Positions 1 through 5,212 of a stretch of 5,212 nucleotides of DNA are shown here, piece by piece (within the stretch, counting starts at the first letter, position 1; every line of letters begins with the position of its first letter). The notes below the pieces were generated by a model. It was not told the origin of the DNA. It did no database searches and was given only the letters and a program-made list of their open reading frames with translations. Position numbers and translations under genes: made by a program. The stretch spans positions 1 to 5,212 of the forward strand of contig JAAZNR010000381.1 of assembly GCA_012798155.1 (NCBI GenBank), written 5' to 3'. The stretch is from Thermogutta sp. GTDB lineage: Bacteria > Planctomycetota > Planctomycetia > Pirellulales > Thermoguttaceae.

Positions 1-137
1 ATCTTCAAGAACCTCCAATACGCCTTTGCGATGGCCGGCGCGGTGAATATCTATATGCACCGCAGGACGTTATTCCGGAGATTGTCGTCTTCGGCGGCAG
101 GATAGAGCGGAGATACTGCGCGCCCGTCCGGCGATAG
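1..137 (+). CDS. C-terminal fragment of an unidentified upstream gene, apparently frameshifted
   Basis: I do not recognise this protein. Two + frames share the coding signal. Frame 1 over about 1-57 encodes IFKNLQYAFAMAGAVNIYM with nearly all third positions G or C. It then degrades into an Arg/Ser-rich stretch and stops at 103-105. Frame 3 is poor before about 57 but then encodes APQDVIPEIVVFGGRIERRY with good codon use, ending at the TAG at 135-137. The simplest reading is one protein C-terminus with a single-base deletion (or two-base insertion) near 50-60, from a sequencing or assembly error or a true lesion. The protein start lies outside the window. An amphipathic helix followed by a hydrophobic strand would fit the last part of a TIM barrel, but this is only an impression. 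If the frame-1 reading is complete as it stands, the gene ends at 105 instead. Confidence 0.4.
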   Translation, partial: LQEPPIRLCDGRRGEYLYAPQDVIPEIVVFGGRIERRYCAPVRR

Positions 138-155
138 ACGCACAAGCCGGGCGGG
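123..155 (+). terminator. Inverted repeat at the end of the upstream gene, possible terminator
   Basis: Positions 123-132 (cccgtccggc) pair with 146-155 (gccgggcggg) over ten positions, nine Watson-Crick and one G-U, around a 13-base loop. The TAG at 135-137 lies in the loop. A strong GC stem exactly at a gene end suggests a transcription stop or 3' end stabiliser. There is no T-tract after it, so it is not a canonical intrinsic terminator, and in GC-rich DNA such stems also arise by chance. Confidence 0.3.
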
Positions 156-271
156 ATGGAGAAGATGGATCGGGCAACAACCTCATCCACCCCGCCGAAT
201 AATCTTCAATTCGAACCCAAGACACAAACAATGACCGGTTAAGGCACGTTGTTCAGGGGTTCCCATGGTTT

Positions 272-300
272 TTGACACGGAATCGTCGAAGTGCTTGATT
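272..300 (+). promoter_or_regulatory. Possible sigma-70-type promoter for the esterase gene
   Basis: A perfect TTGACA occurs at 272-277, followed after 17 bases by TTGATT at 295-300. The second hexamer matches the -10 consensus at only three of six positions, so support comes mainly from the -35 and the spacing. A second weak pair, TTGATT at 295-300 and TACGCT at 318-323, overlaps it. Either would leave a leader of more than 100 bases before the ATG at 433, containing the hairpin at 351-393. Promoters in this type of organism are poorly predicted from E. coli rules. Confidence 0.2.
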
Positions 301-350
301 TTGGCGGGGCGAAGGAATACGCTATCGGCAGTGCCGTCTTCGCCGTAAGT

Positions 351-393
351 CCCCGCCGCCGGATCGCGGGACGTCGGCCGGCAGGCGGCGGGG
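351..393 (+). repeat. Perfect 10-bp inverted repeat in the 5' leader of the esterase gene
   Basis: Positions 351-360 (ccccgccgcc) are exactly complementary to 384-393 (ggcggcgggg), with a 23-base loop that itself contains ccgg elements. In RNA this would be a very stable stem ending about 24 bases before the ribosome binding site. It could act as an attenuator, an mRNA-stabilising 5' structure or a protein-binding site. No riboswitch class is recognised and there is no run of T after it. Confidence 0.4.
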
Positions 394-416
394 TGACCGT
401 GTGCGGCATCAAGCTG

Positions 417-423
417 AAGGGAG
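417..423 (+). promoter_or_regulatory. Ribosome binding site of the esterase gene
   Basis: AAGGGAG lies nine bases before the ATG at 433 and fixes that start. The spacing and purine run are typical of a Shine-Dalgarno site. Confidence 0.6.
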
Positions 424-432
424 CATCTCGGT

Positions 433-1425
433 ATGTTAGGCCGTAGTCGGAACCGAGGTTTTGAGATCGCTCGCTCTTGGTTAGGCGCTCTGGCGTCCGC
501 CGTGATCCTGTGGACGGCGAGTGGGCCGTGCCGCGGCCAGGCCCCGCCTCCGCGCGTCCCCGATGCCATCGAAGCATTCTGGGACGTCCCTTACGCCGAG
601 ACCGATCATCCGCGCCAGCGACTGGACCTGCTGCTGCCCAAGAACCGGTCCGGGGACAAGCCGTTGCCGGTGATCGTGGCCGTGCACGGCGGGGCCTGGC
701 TGGGCGGAAACAAACGCGACGTCGTGGGGGCCCTGGTGCCGTTGATGGCGTCGGGGAAATATGCGGGTGCGAGCATCGGCTACCGTTTGAGCCAGGACGC
801 GATCTGGCCCGCCCAGATTCACGACTGCAAGGCCGCTCTCCGTTGGCTGCGGGGAAACGCCGAAAGGTACAACCTTGATCCCGATCGCATCGGCGTCATC
901 GGCTTTTCGGCGGGAGGGCACCTGGCGGCCATGTTGGGGACCTCCGGCGACGTGAAGGAATTGGAAGGCGATCTGGGGCGATTCACCGACCGAAGCAGCC
1001 GCGTCACCTGCGTGGTGGATTTCTTCGGCCCGACCGATTTCCTCACCATGGGCGATCACCCCGGCCGGATCGAGCATGACGCGGACGACTCCCCGGAGTC
1101 GCGCTTGCTGGGGAGCGCGGTCAAGGCCGACGAGGCCAAGGCGAGGCAGGCCTCGCCCATCACTTTCGTCACCCCCGACGACGCGCCCTTTCTAATCGTC
1201 CACGGGACGAACGACCCCTTGGTGCCGCATCCGCAGTCCGTGGAGTTTCGTGATGCGCTCCGCAAGGCGGGCGTGCCGGTCGCCCTGCTCACGGTCGAGG
1301 GCGGCGGCCACGGCGGATTTCGCAACCCCGCCATCGGACGCCAGGTTGGCGACTTTTTCGCCGCGTACCTCCTGGGCGAAAAGGCCGACTTCGAAGATAG
1401 GACCGTCCCCAACGTTGCACCGTAG
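433..1425 (+). CDS. Secreted alpha/beta-hydrolase esterase (BD-FAE / acetyl-xylan-esterase-like)
   Basis: The 330-residue product is a serine esterase of the alpha/beta-hydrolase fold, of the group that includes hormone-sensitive-lipase-like enzymes and the bifunctional feruloyl/acetyl-xylan esterases. Residues 1-36 form an export signal: basic N-terminus, hydrophobic core from about W16 to A29, cleavage probably near residues 36-37. The oxyanion-hole motif HGGAW is at 85-89. The nucleophile elbow GFSAGG is at 157-162, making Ser159 the nucleophile. HGTNDPLVP at 257-265 supplies Asp261 and GGHGGF at 291-296 supplies His293. Order and spacing are those of an intact catalytic domain of normal length. 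The start is supported by AAGGGAG nine bases upstream and by the signal peptide. Family and triad are seen directly. The substrate is inferred: next to a GH62-like arabinofuranosidase, removal of acetyl or feruloyl groups from arabinoxylan-type polymers is reasonable, but a general carboxylesterase or a lipase-like role cannot be excluded. Confidence 0.9.
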   Translation: MLGRSRNRGFEIARSWLGALASAVILWTASGPCRGQAPPPRVPDAIEAFWDVPYAETDHPRQRLDLLLPKNRSGDKPLPVIVAVHGGAWLGGNKRDVVGALVPLMASGKYAGASIGYRLSQDAIWPAQIHDCKAALRWLRGNAERYNLDPDRIGVIGFSAGGHLAAMLGTSGDVKELEGDLGRFTDRSSRVTCVVDFFGPTDFLTMGDHPGRIEHDADDSPESRLLGSAVKADEAKARQASPITFVTPDDAPFLIVHGTNDPLVPHPQSVEFRDALRKAGVPVALLTVEGGGHGGFRNPAIGRQVGDFFAAYLLGEKADFEDRTVPNVAP

Positions 1426-1692
1426 GGAGTTCCCGCTTGTATCGCGAAGGCGTTGCCGGCGCCTTCCCGCCGCATGACCGCCGTTCGGCCCAAGGGCCTG
1501 GGACCGCCTCGGAAGCCGTCGCGACCGAGCCGCGAGAGCGGCGTTATGCGTGACCGCGCCGTCTTCGCATGGAGTCGGCTTCCGAAGCGGTCCGGCGATC
1601 CCGCGGTACGCCGCCGACTTGTGGTTTTCGGAGTTTTGGAGACGCTCAACCGTTTGTCTTGCCGCCGAGCAGCAGAGCAGAAAGGTCGTTCG
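1426..1692 (+). other. Gene-free spacer between esterase and WbsX-like genes
   Basis: The + frame of the downstream gene stays open back to a TTG at 1453, and a minus frame is open right across. However, the + frame extension reads as an Arg/Pro/Ser-rich low-complexity stretch with no domain, and it lies ahead of a clear signal peptide. I see no strong promoter. Short stems such as tcgcg/cgcga at 1519-1523 and 1531-1535 are too small to call. A spacer of 267 bases leaves room for an independent promoter for the three downstream genes. Confidence 0.5.
1679..1685 (+). promoter_or_regulatory. Ribosome binding site deciding the WbsX-like start
   Basis: AGAAAGG lies seven bases before the ATG at 1693. 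It is a moderate match to Shine-Dalgarno. Together with the signal peptide that begins at that ATG, it favours 1693 over the in-frame upstream TTG at 1453. Confidence 0.5.
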
Positions 1693-2919
1693 ATGAAATC
1701 GGTAATTATTGTCCGTCTTGCGCCCTTGGTTGCACTCTTGGGTTTTCTCCCCGACGCGGTTTCGGGTGAGGAGCCGGGCGAGGGGTCGGCGACGAGGAGC
1801 CGCCTTCAAGTGGCGGCCTATTATTTCCCCAATTGGCACCGGGGGACTGACGAGATGGGGACCGATTTTGGCGAATGGGGGCGGCTTCAGGCGGCCGTGC
1901 CGCGTTTCCCCGGCCATCGGCAACCCAAGGTGCCCCTTTGGGGATACGAGGACGAGGCCGATCCCCGCATTATGGCGAAGAAGATCGCGGCCGCCGCGGA
2001 TCACGGGGTGAGCGCATTCCTCTTTTGCTGGTACTATTACGAGCAAGGCCCGTACCTCGACCGGGCGCTCAACGAGGGCTATCTCCGGGCGGAGAACAAG
2101 GTTCGCGTTCCCTTTGCTCTGATGTGGGCCAATCACGACGTCGGCACGCAACCTTTTCGCAAGGGGGCGGTCAGCCGCGAGGTCTTCGATCGCATGGTCG
2201 AGCTTTTGATCGCCCGATACTTTCCCGACGCGGCCTACTGGCGGCTCGATGGGCGGTGTTATTTCAGCATTTACCAGCCGATGACGTTCATCGCCGGGAT
2301 GGGCGGAGCCGAGGCCGCCCGCCAGGCCCTGGACGCCATGCGCGCCAAAATGCGAGCGGCGGGTTTGGGAGAGCTGCACCTCAACCTCGTCGACTTCCAG
2401 TTGCTCAAGCTCTCCGATCCCCTGGAGCCGGTCCGGCAATTGGGCGCCGATAGCGTGACGAGCTACGTGTGGATCCACGACCCGGCCGCGTGGCGGGAGT
2501 TGAGCTTCCCCCAGGCCGACTATACCCGGGTCCGGGACGCCTACTTTCAAAGCTGGGACCGCCATTGGTCGCAAAGCGCCGTTCCTCATTTTCCCAACGT
2601 GACCATGGGCTGGGACCCCACCCCGCGCTTGCGGCCGGATCAGCCCCACCGTGGAAGGGGCTACCCGGATACCGGCGTGATGACGGGCAATACGCCGGAA
2701 CGTTTCCACGAGGCTTTGGAGATGGCGAAAGAGCGGGCGGAACGGCACCCCACCGGTCCCTGCGTCATCACCGTTTACGCGTGGAACGAATGGACGGAGG
2801 GCGGATACCTGGAACCCGAGGCCGCCACGGGAACGCGCTATCTCGAATGCATTCGCGAGGTCGTTTCTCCGCCGAAGCGATTGCCGAAGTCCTCGGAATC
2901 GGGAGGCCCAAGACCATGA
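1693..2919 (+). CDS. Secreted WbsX-like / GH99-like glycan-active protein
   Basis: The 408-residue protein matches the WbsX family, first annotated as glycosyltransferase-like but with a fold and motifs related to GH99 endo-alpha-mannosidases. Residues 1-25 are an export signal ending around AVSG. The family's motifs follow in order: AAYYFPNWH (41-49), FGEW (59-62), GHRQPKVPLWGY (74-85), the FLFCWYYYEQ strand (109-118), LMWANHD (143-149), LDGRCYFSIYQP (185-196), GWDPTPR (306-312) and VYAWNEWTEGGYLEPE (361-376). Glu366 and Glu369 have the E-W-x-E spacing of the two catalytic acids of GH99 enzymes, so hydrolysis of an alpha-linked glycan outside the cytoplasm is more likely than sugar transfer. 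That is inference. The start at 1693 is chosen for its AGAAAGG site and signal peptide. The stop overlaps the next start by four bases, suggesting translational coupling. The tail after about 391 is Pro/Ser-rich and probably unstructured. The substrate is unknown. Confidence 0.88.
   Translation: MKSVIIVRLAPLVALLGFLPDAVSGEEPGEGSATRSRLQVAAYYFPNWHRGTDEMGTDFGEWGRLQAAVPRFPGHRQPKVPLWGYEDEADPRIMAKKIAAAADHGVSAFLFCWYYYEQGPYLDRALNEGYLRAENKVRVPFALMWANHDVGTQPFRKGAVSREVFDRMVELLIARYFPDAAYWRLDGRCYFSIYQPMTFIAGMGGAEAARQALDAMRAKMRAAGLGELHLNLVDFQLLKLSDPLEPVRQLGADSVTSYVWIHDPAAWRELSFPQADYTRVRDAYFQSWDRHWSQSAVPHFPNVTMGWDPTPRLRPDQPHRGRGYPDTGVMTGNTPERFHEALEMAKERAERHPTGPCVITVYAWNEWTEGGYLEPEAATGTRYLECIREVVSPPKRLPKSSESGGPRP
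2901..2919 (+). promoter_or_regulatory. Internal ribosome binding site and ATGA start/stop overlap
   Basis: GGGAGG at 2901-2906, inside the end of the WbsX-like gene, sits nine bases before the ATG at 2916. That ATG overlaps the TGA at 2917-2919. The arrangement indicates one mRNA and probable translational coupling of the two enzymes. Confidence 0.75.
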
Positions 2920-4052
2920 GATGCAAGCCCCTATGCACGGTTCGACGCTTCGAGGTCCGATTGCGGGTACGGGTGTGCGCGGTCGTGGGAATCGGCATTG
3001 TGGGGGGAATGCTCCCGGTGCCCGGCGGCATGACCGCAGCCGCGGCCGAGGAGACCGCCGAGACGGAAGGCATTCGCACGGCACCCGCCCTCACCTTGCC
3101 GTTTCCCGGCTTCGAACGGGGCGATTTCCGCTGGAAGATCGGCCCGCCCGTGGTGGAACGACCGCGGGATGACGCGGAGACGACCTATTTCTCCATCAAA
3201 GACCCCAGCGTGGTGTTTTTCGGCGAGCGATGGCACCTGTTCTGCACCGTTCGGGCAAGGCCGCGGACGCACCAGGTGGAGTACCTTTCCCTGCGGGATT
3301 GGCGGGATCGCAAGCCGCAACGGACGTTTCTCGACATCGTGGACGGGTATTACTGCGCTCCGCAGGTCTTCTATTTTCGCCCGCACCGCAAGTGGTATCT
3401 CCTCTACCAAACGGTGATGCCGGATCGCAAACCGCAGCTTCAGCCCGCCTTCTCGACGAATGATCGCGTCGATGCGCCGTCGGCTTGGTCCCCGCCGCAA
3501 CCGCTCTTCGAGACGTCGCCGGATAACGTGGAACGGTGGATCGACTTCTGGATCATTTGCGACGAGGAAAGGGCGTATCTGTTCTTCACTTCGCTGGACG
3601 GCCGATTCTGGCGGGCATCCACGCTGCTGGAGGACTTCCCGGGCGGTTGGAGCCGGCCGGTGATCGCCCTCCAGGCCGACATCTTCGAGGCCGCCCACGT
3701 CTATCGCCTCAGGCAGGCGGAGGCCTATTTGGCGATCATCGAGGCGCAAGGGGGAGGGCGTCGCTACTACAAGGCATTCTTGAGCGATTCCCTGGACGGA
3801 CACTGGCGTCCTTTGGCCGCCGAACGGGATCACCCCTTCCTCGGCCCGTCCAACGTCGAGTTCGAAGGCGAGCCGTGGTGCCAATCGTTCAGCCACGGCG
3901 AACTCCTGCGGTCCGGTTACGACCAGCGGATGGAGGTGGACGCCCAAGCCGGCCTGACCATGCTCTTCCAGGGCGTCGGCGACGCGGAGATGGCGGGCAA
4001 GGCCTACGGTGAAATCCCATGGCGCTTGGGCCTGGCCGTCCAGCGGCGGTAA
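2916..4052 (+). CDS. Secreted GH62-like non-reducing-end alpha-L-arabinofuranosidase
   Basis: The 378-residue product looks like a single-domain GH62 enzyme (five-bladed beta-propeller, clan GH-F with GH43), which releases arabinofuranosyl side groups from arabinoxylan or arabinan by inversion. Residues 1-44 form an Arg-rich, hydrophobic export signal (core about C21-L33, cleavage near AAAA/EE). Family landmarks appear in order: FRWKIGPPVV (71-80), IKDPSVVFF with Asp96 as probable general base, APQVFYF (148-154), WYLLYQ (160-165), WIDFWIICD (208-216) with Asp210 as probable modulating acid, AYLFFTSLDGRFWRA (220-234), IFEAAHVY (256-263) with Glu258 as probable general acid, YLAIIEAQGG, SHGELLRSGYDQ (326-337), LFQG and IPWRLGL (367-373). 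The roles are assigned by family analogy. No carbohydrate-binding module is attached. It overlaps the previous gene by four bases and has its own GGGAGG site. A longer in-frame opening back to 2469 is only a shadow of the preceding gene. The best-known GH62 members are fungal and actinobacterial, so this one may be divergent in specificity. Confidence 0.9.
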   Translation: MRCKPLCTVRRFEVRLRVRVCAVVGIGIVGGMLPVPGGMTAAAAEETAETEGIRTAPALTLPFPGFERGDFRWKIGPPVVERPRDDAETTYFSIKDPSVVFFGERWHLFCTVRARPRTHQVEYLSLRDWRDRKPQRTFLDIVDGYYCAPQVFYFRPHRKWYLLYQTVMPDRKPQLQPAFSTNDRVDAPSAWSPPQPLFETSPDNVERWIDFWIICDEERAYLFFTSLDGRFWRASTLLEDFPGGWSRPVIALQADIFEAAHVYRLRQAEAYLAIIEAQGGGRRYYKAFLSDSLDGHWRPLAAERDHPFLGPSNVEFEGEPWCQSFSHGELLRSGYDQRMEVDAQAGLTMLFQGVGDAEMAGKAYGEIPWRLGLAVQRR

Positions 4053-4063
4053 CCGGCTGGACG
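4037..4063 (+). repeat. Hairpin straddling the GH62-like stop codon
   Basis: Positions 4037-4044 (cgtccagc) are exactly complementary to 4056-4063 (gctggacg) around an 11-base loop containing the TAA at 4050-4052. A smaller stem follows at 4070-4074/4082-4086. There is no T-tract. It may be a weak terminator, an mRNA-end stabiliser that sets different expression levels within one operon, or chance in GC-rich DNA. Confidence 0.35.
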
Positions 4064-4104
4064 ACCATGCTCCGCCCCGGACGGAGGTTGTGGCAACAAT
4101 CCCG

Positions 4105-4110
4105 AGGAGG
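4105..4110 (+). promoter_or_regulatory. Consensus ribosome binding site of the TIM-barrel gene
   Basis: AGGAGG, the full Shine-Dalgarno consensus, ends nine bases before the ATG at 4120. It is the strongest such site in the window and fixes this start. Confidence 0.75.
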
Positions 4111-4119
4111 AGCCCCGAC

Positions 4120-5212
4120 ATGCGATGGCTTGCTTCCCTGATGTGCCTTTTGGCGATGGTCGCCGCGGCGGCGGGGGTGCCGGCGGAATCACCGCGAAGA
4201 CCGGCCCGGCTGCATGAGATGGTCACGGCGTGGACCCGTCCCGGCGACGCCCCGGCGCAGAGCGCCGTCTGCTTTTCCAGCCGTTCGTCCCACCCGACCA
4301 ATGCCCAAGACCCGTGGGACACGTTTCAAGCGGCGGAGGCGTTCCATGCCACGGACTTCGTCTGGATTTACAGCTTGGATGCGAAATTCGTGGGGCGTTT
4401 GCAGAAACACGCCCTGGAAAACGGGGGCCGAGCGGTCATCCTGGCCGTCAATTCCATGATTCCCGACCCGCCCGATTTCCGGCGGCGCGAACGAGGCCGC
4501 ATCCTGGACCTCAACGGCAATCGCATTACCGCGCCCTGGATGCGTTCTTGGGCCGATCCGGCGTGGGGGTGCGCCAACAGCCCGGAATACCGCGCCGCAT
4601 TCGTGGAATACGCGGTCCGCGCCCTGGCAGCCGGGGCCACGGCCCTGCAAATGGACGATGCCCGCATGAACATGGCGGCCGTCGCCTGGGGCGGCTGCTT
4701 CTGCCCGCACTGCATGGAAAAGTTTCGCCGGTACCTCCGCGACCGCACCACGCTCCAGGAGCGCACGGCCTGCGGCATCGAAAACCTCGACGACTTCGAT
4801 TACGGCCGATACCTGCGCGATCGCGGCGCTCCCGCCGGCGACGCCTTCGCCAAGTACGACGGCGGGCCGCTGAAGAATTGGTTCCGCAATTTCCAGGAAG
4901 AGTCCGTGCGGGATTTCTTCCGCGATGTCCGCGCGGAGATCGATGCTCGGGCAGGTCGGCACGTGCTCTTCGCGACCAACAATTACCGCGGGAGCTGGGA
5001 TTCGCCTTACGACCTGTTTGAGATGGGGATGGCCGAGCTGCCTTTGACGGAAGCCCGGCCCGATCACCTCCGCGGCCTGCTTGCCTGTCGAAGACCACGC
5101 GTTGATTGTCGGAAAGCCGCTTTTCGTATTTCCGGCCCTCGGCGCGCACATTCTGCCATCGCCCGGCATACCATATTTCCTGAATATGAACGTGTCGCTT
5201 ATGATCCACAAT
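4120..5212 (+). CDS. Secreted TIM-barrel glycosidase-like protein, frameshifted near its end and incomplete
   Basis: The frame from the ATG at 4120 is open to the window edge. It starts with an export signal (residues 1-23, hydrophobic LASLMCLLAMVAAAAG, cleavage near VPA/ES) preceded by AGGAGG. The body resembles poorly characterised barrel proteins related to GH42-type and other hypothetical glycosyl hydrolases. Visible elements are a strand and helix at 79-100, RAVILAVNSMIPDPP (104-118), LQMDDAR (176-182), GGCFCPHCMEKFRRYL (191-206), HVLFATNNYR (281-290) and GMAELPLTEA (303-312). Asp179/Asp180 and Glu306 at strand ends are candidate acids. Cys193, Cys195 and Cys198 form a tight cluster. After Cys323 (codon at 5086-5088) this frame becomes Arg-rich with poor codon use. 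The +1 frame instead reads EDHALIVGKPLFVFPALGAH, a natural continuation, so one extra base near 5086-5089 is likely. The gap of 67 bases after the GH62-like gene suggests the same operon. I give no specific substrate. Confidence 0.72.
   Translation, partial: MRWLASLMCLLAMVAAAAGVPAESPRRPARLHEMVTAWTRPGDAPAQSAVCFSSRSSHPTNAQDPWDTFQAAEAFHATDFVWIYSLDAKFVGRLQKHALENGGRAVILAVNSMIPDPPDFRRRERGRILDLNGNRITAPWMRSWADPAWGCANSPEYRAAFVEYAVRALAAGATALQMDDARMNMAAVAWGGCFCPHCMEKFRRYLRDRTTLQERTACGIENLDDFDYGRYLRDRGAPAGDAFAKYDGGPLKNWFRNFQEESVRDFFRDVRAEIDARAGRHVLFATNNYRGSWDSPYDLFEMGMAELPLTEARPDHLRGLLACRRPRVDCRKAAFRISGPRRAHSAIARHTIFPEYERVAYDPQ

Larger units (their letters stand above)
138..432 (+). other. Intergenic leader upstream of the esterase gene
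   Basis: This stretch of about 295 bases has no convincing coding sequence. The minus-strand open frames across it (for example within 183-577) have no family resemblance. A noticeably A/T-richer patch lies at about 197-245, unlike the flanking genes, as expected for non-coding DNA. It contains the possible promoter, hairpin and ribosome binding site listed separately, so the esterase gene may be the first gene of a transcript that includes everything downstream. Confidence 0.5.

Noticed and set aside
1453..1692. N-terminal extension of the WbsX-like protein by 80 residues from a TTG
   Set aside because: The extension is Arg/Pro-rich and would bury a good signal peptide that begins at the ATG at 1693, which has its own ribosome binding site.
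2469..2915. N-terminal extension of the GH62-like protein into the preceding gene
   Set aside because: It would overlap the WbsX-like domain by almost 450 bases. The ATG at 2916 has a good ribosome binding site and starts a signal peptide.
1192..3084. A 630-codon open frame on the minus strand
   Set aside because: It is in codon register with the WbsX-like gene on the + strand, so its stops would correspond to sense TTA, CTA or TCA codons, which are rare in GC-rich genes. The translation is low-complexity and shows no family motifs, whereas the + strand shows complete domain motifs.
4088..4099. Small palindrome ttgtggcaacaa before the barrel gene as an operator
   Set aside because: Four base pairs around a four-base loop is too short to distinguish from chance, and no regulator gene is present.
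2931..4322. A 463-codon open frame on the minus strand
   Set aside because: It is the antisense shadow of the GH62-like gene in codon register. The sense strand carries the whole GH62 motif series.
4189..5211. A 340-codon open frame on the minus strand reaching the window edge
   Set aside because: It is in register with the barrel gene, which has a signal peptide, a consensus ribosome binding site and strong third-position bias. The antisense product has none of these.
1..5212. CRISPR array, insertion sequence, tRNA, rRNA or phage genes
   Set aside because: I found no regularly spaced repeats, transposase motifs, terminal inverted repeats, cloverleaf-like segments or phage structural genes on either strand by eye.

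Overview
The window is GC-rich DNA (mid-60s % by eye, with strong G/C preference at third codon positions). It carries a row of genes all on the + strand, each encoding a protein with its own N-terminal export signal. The protein types and style point to a free-living, polysaccharide-degrading bacterium of the Planctomycetota or a neighbouring group in the PVC superphylum. This assignment is inferred from gene content and composition, and no marker gene is present.

Layout: (i) 1-137, the tail end of an upstream gene, apparently with a reading-frame break, ending over a GC-rich inverted repeat. (ii) 138-432, a non-coding leader with a possible promoter and a perfect 10-bp hairpin. (iii) 433-1425, a secreted alpha/beta-hydrolase esterase of the BD-FAE / acetyl-xylan-esterase type with a complete Ser-Asp-His triad. 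(iv) 1426-1692, a gene-free spacer. (v) 1693-2919, a secreted WbsX / GH99-like protein. (vi) 2916-4052, a secreted GH62-like alpha-L-arabinofuranosidase that overlaps the previous gene by ATGA. (vii) 4120-5212, the start of a secreted TIM-barrel glycosidase-like protein with an unusual Cys-rich motif. Its frame appears to break near 5087, and it runs off the window.

Together this looks like a compact polysaccharide-utilisation locus of exported enzymes. The GH62-like enzyme would remove arabinofuranosyl side chains, as from arabinoxylan or arabinan. The esterase could remove acyl groups (acetyl or feruloyl) from the same polymer. The GH99-like and TIM-barrel proteins would act on other linkages. 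No transporter, regulator, sulfatase, mobile element, RNA gene or CRISPR array is visible.

The most useful second-look items are the divergent GH62 enzyme outside its best-known hosts, the GH99-type EWxE acid pair in the WbsX-like protein, the uncharacterised Cys-motif TIM-barrel protein, and the apparent frameshifts close to both ends. The two ends also happen to join in a compatible reading frame.
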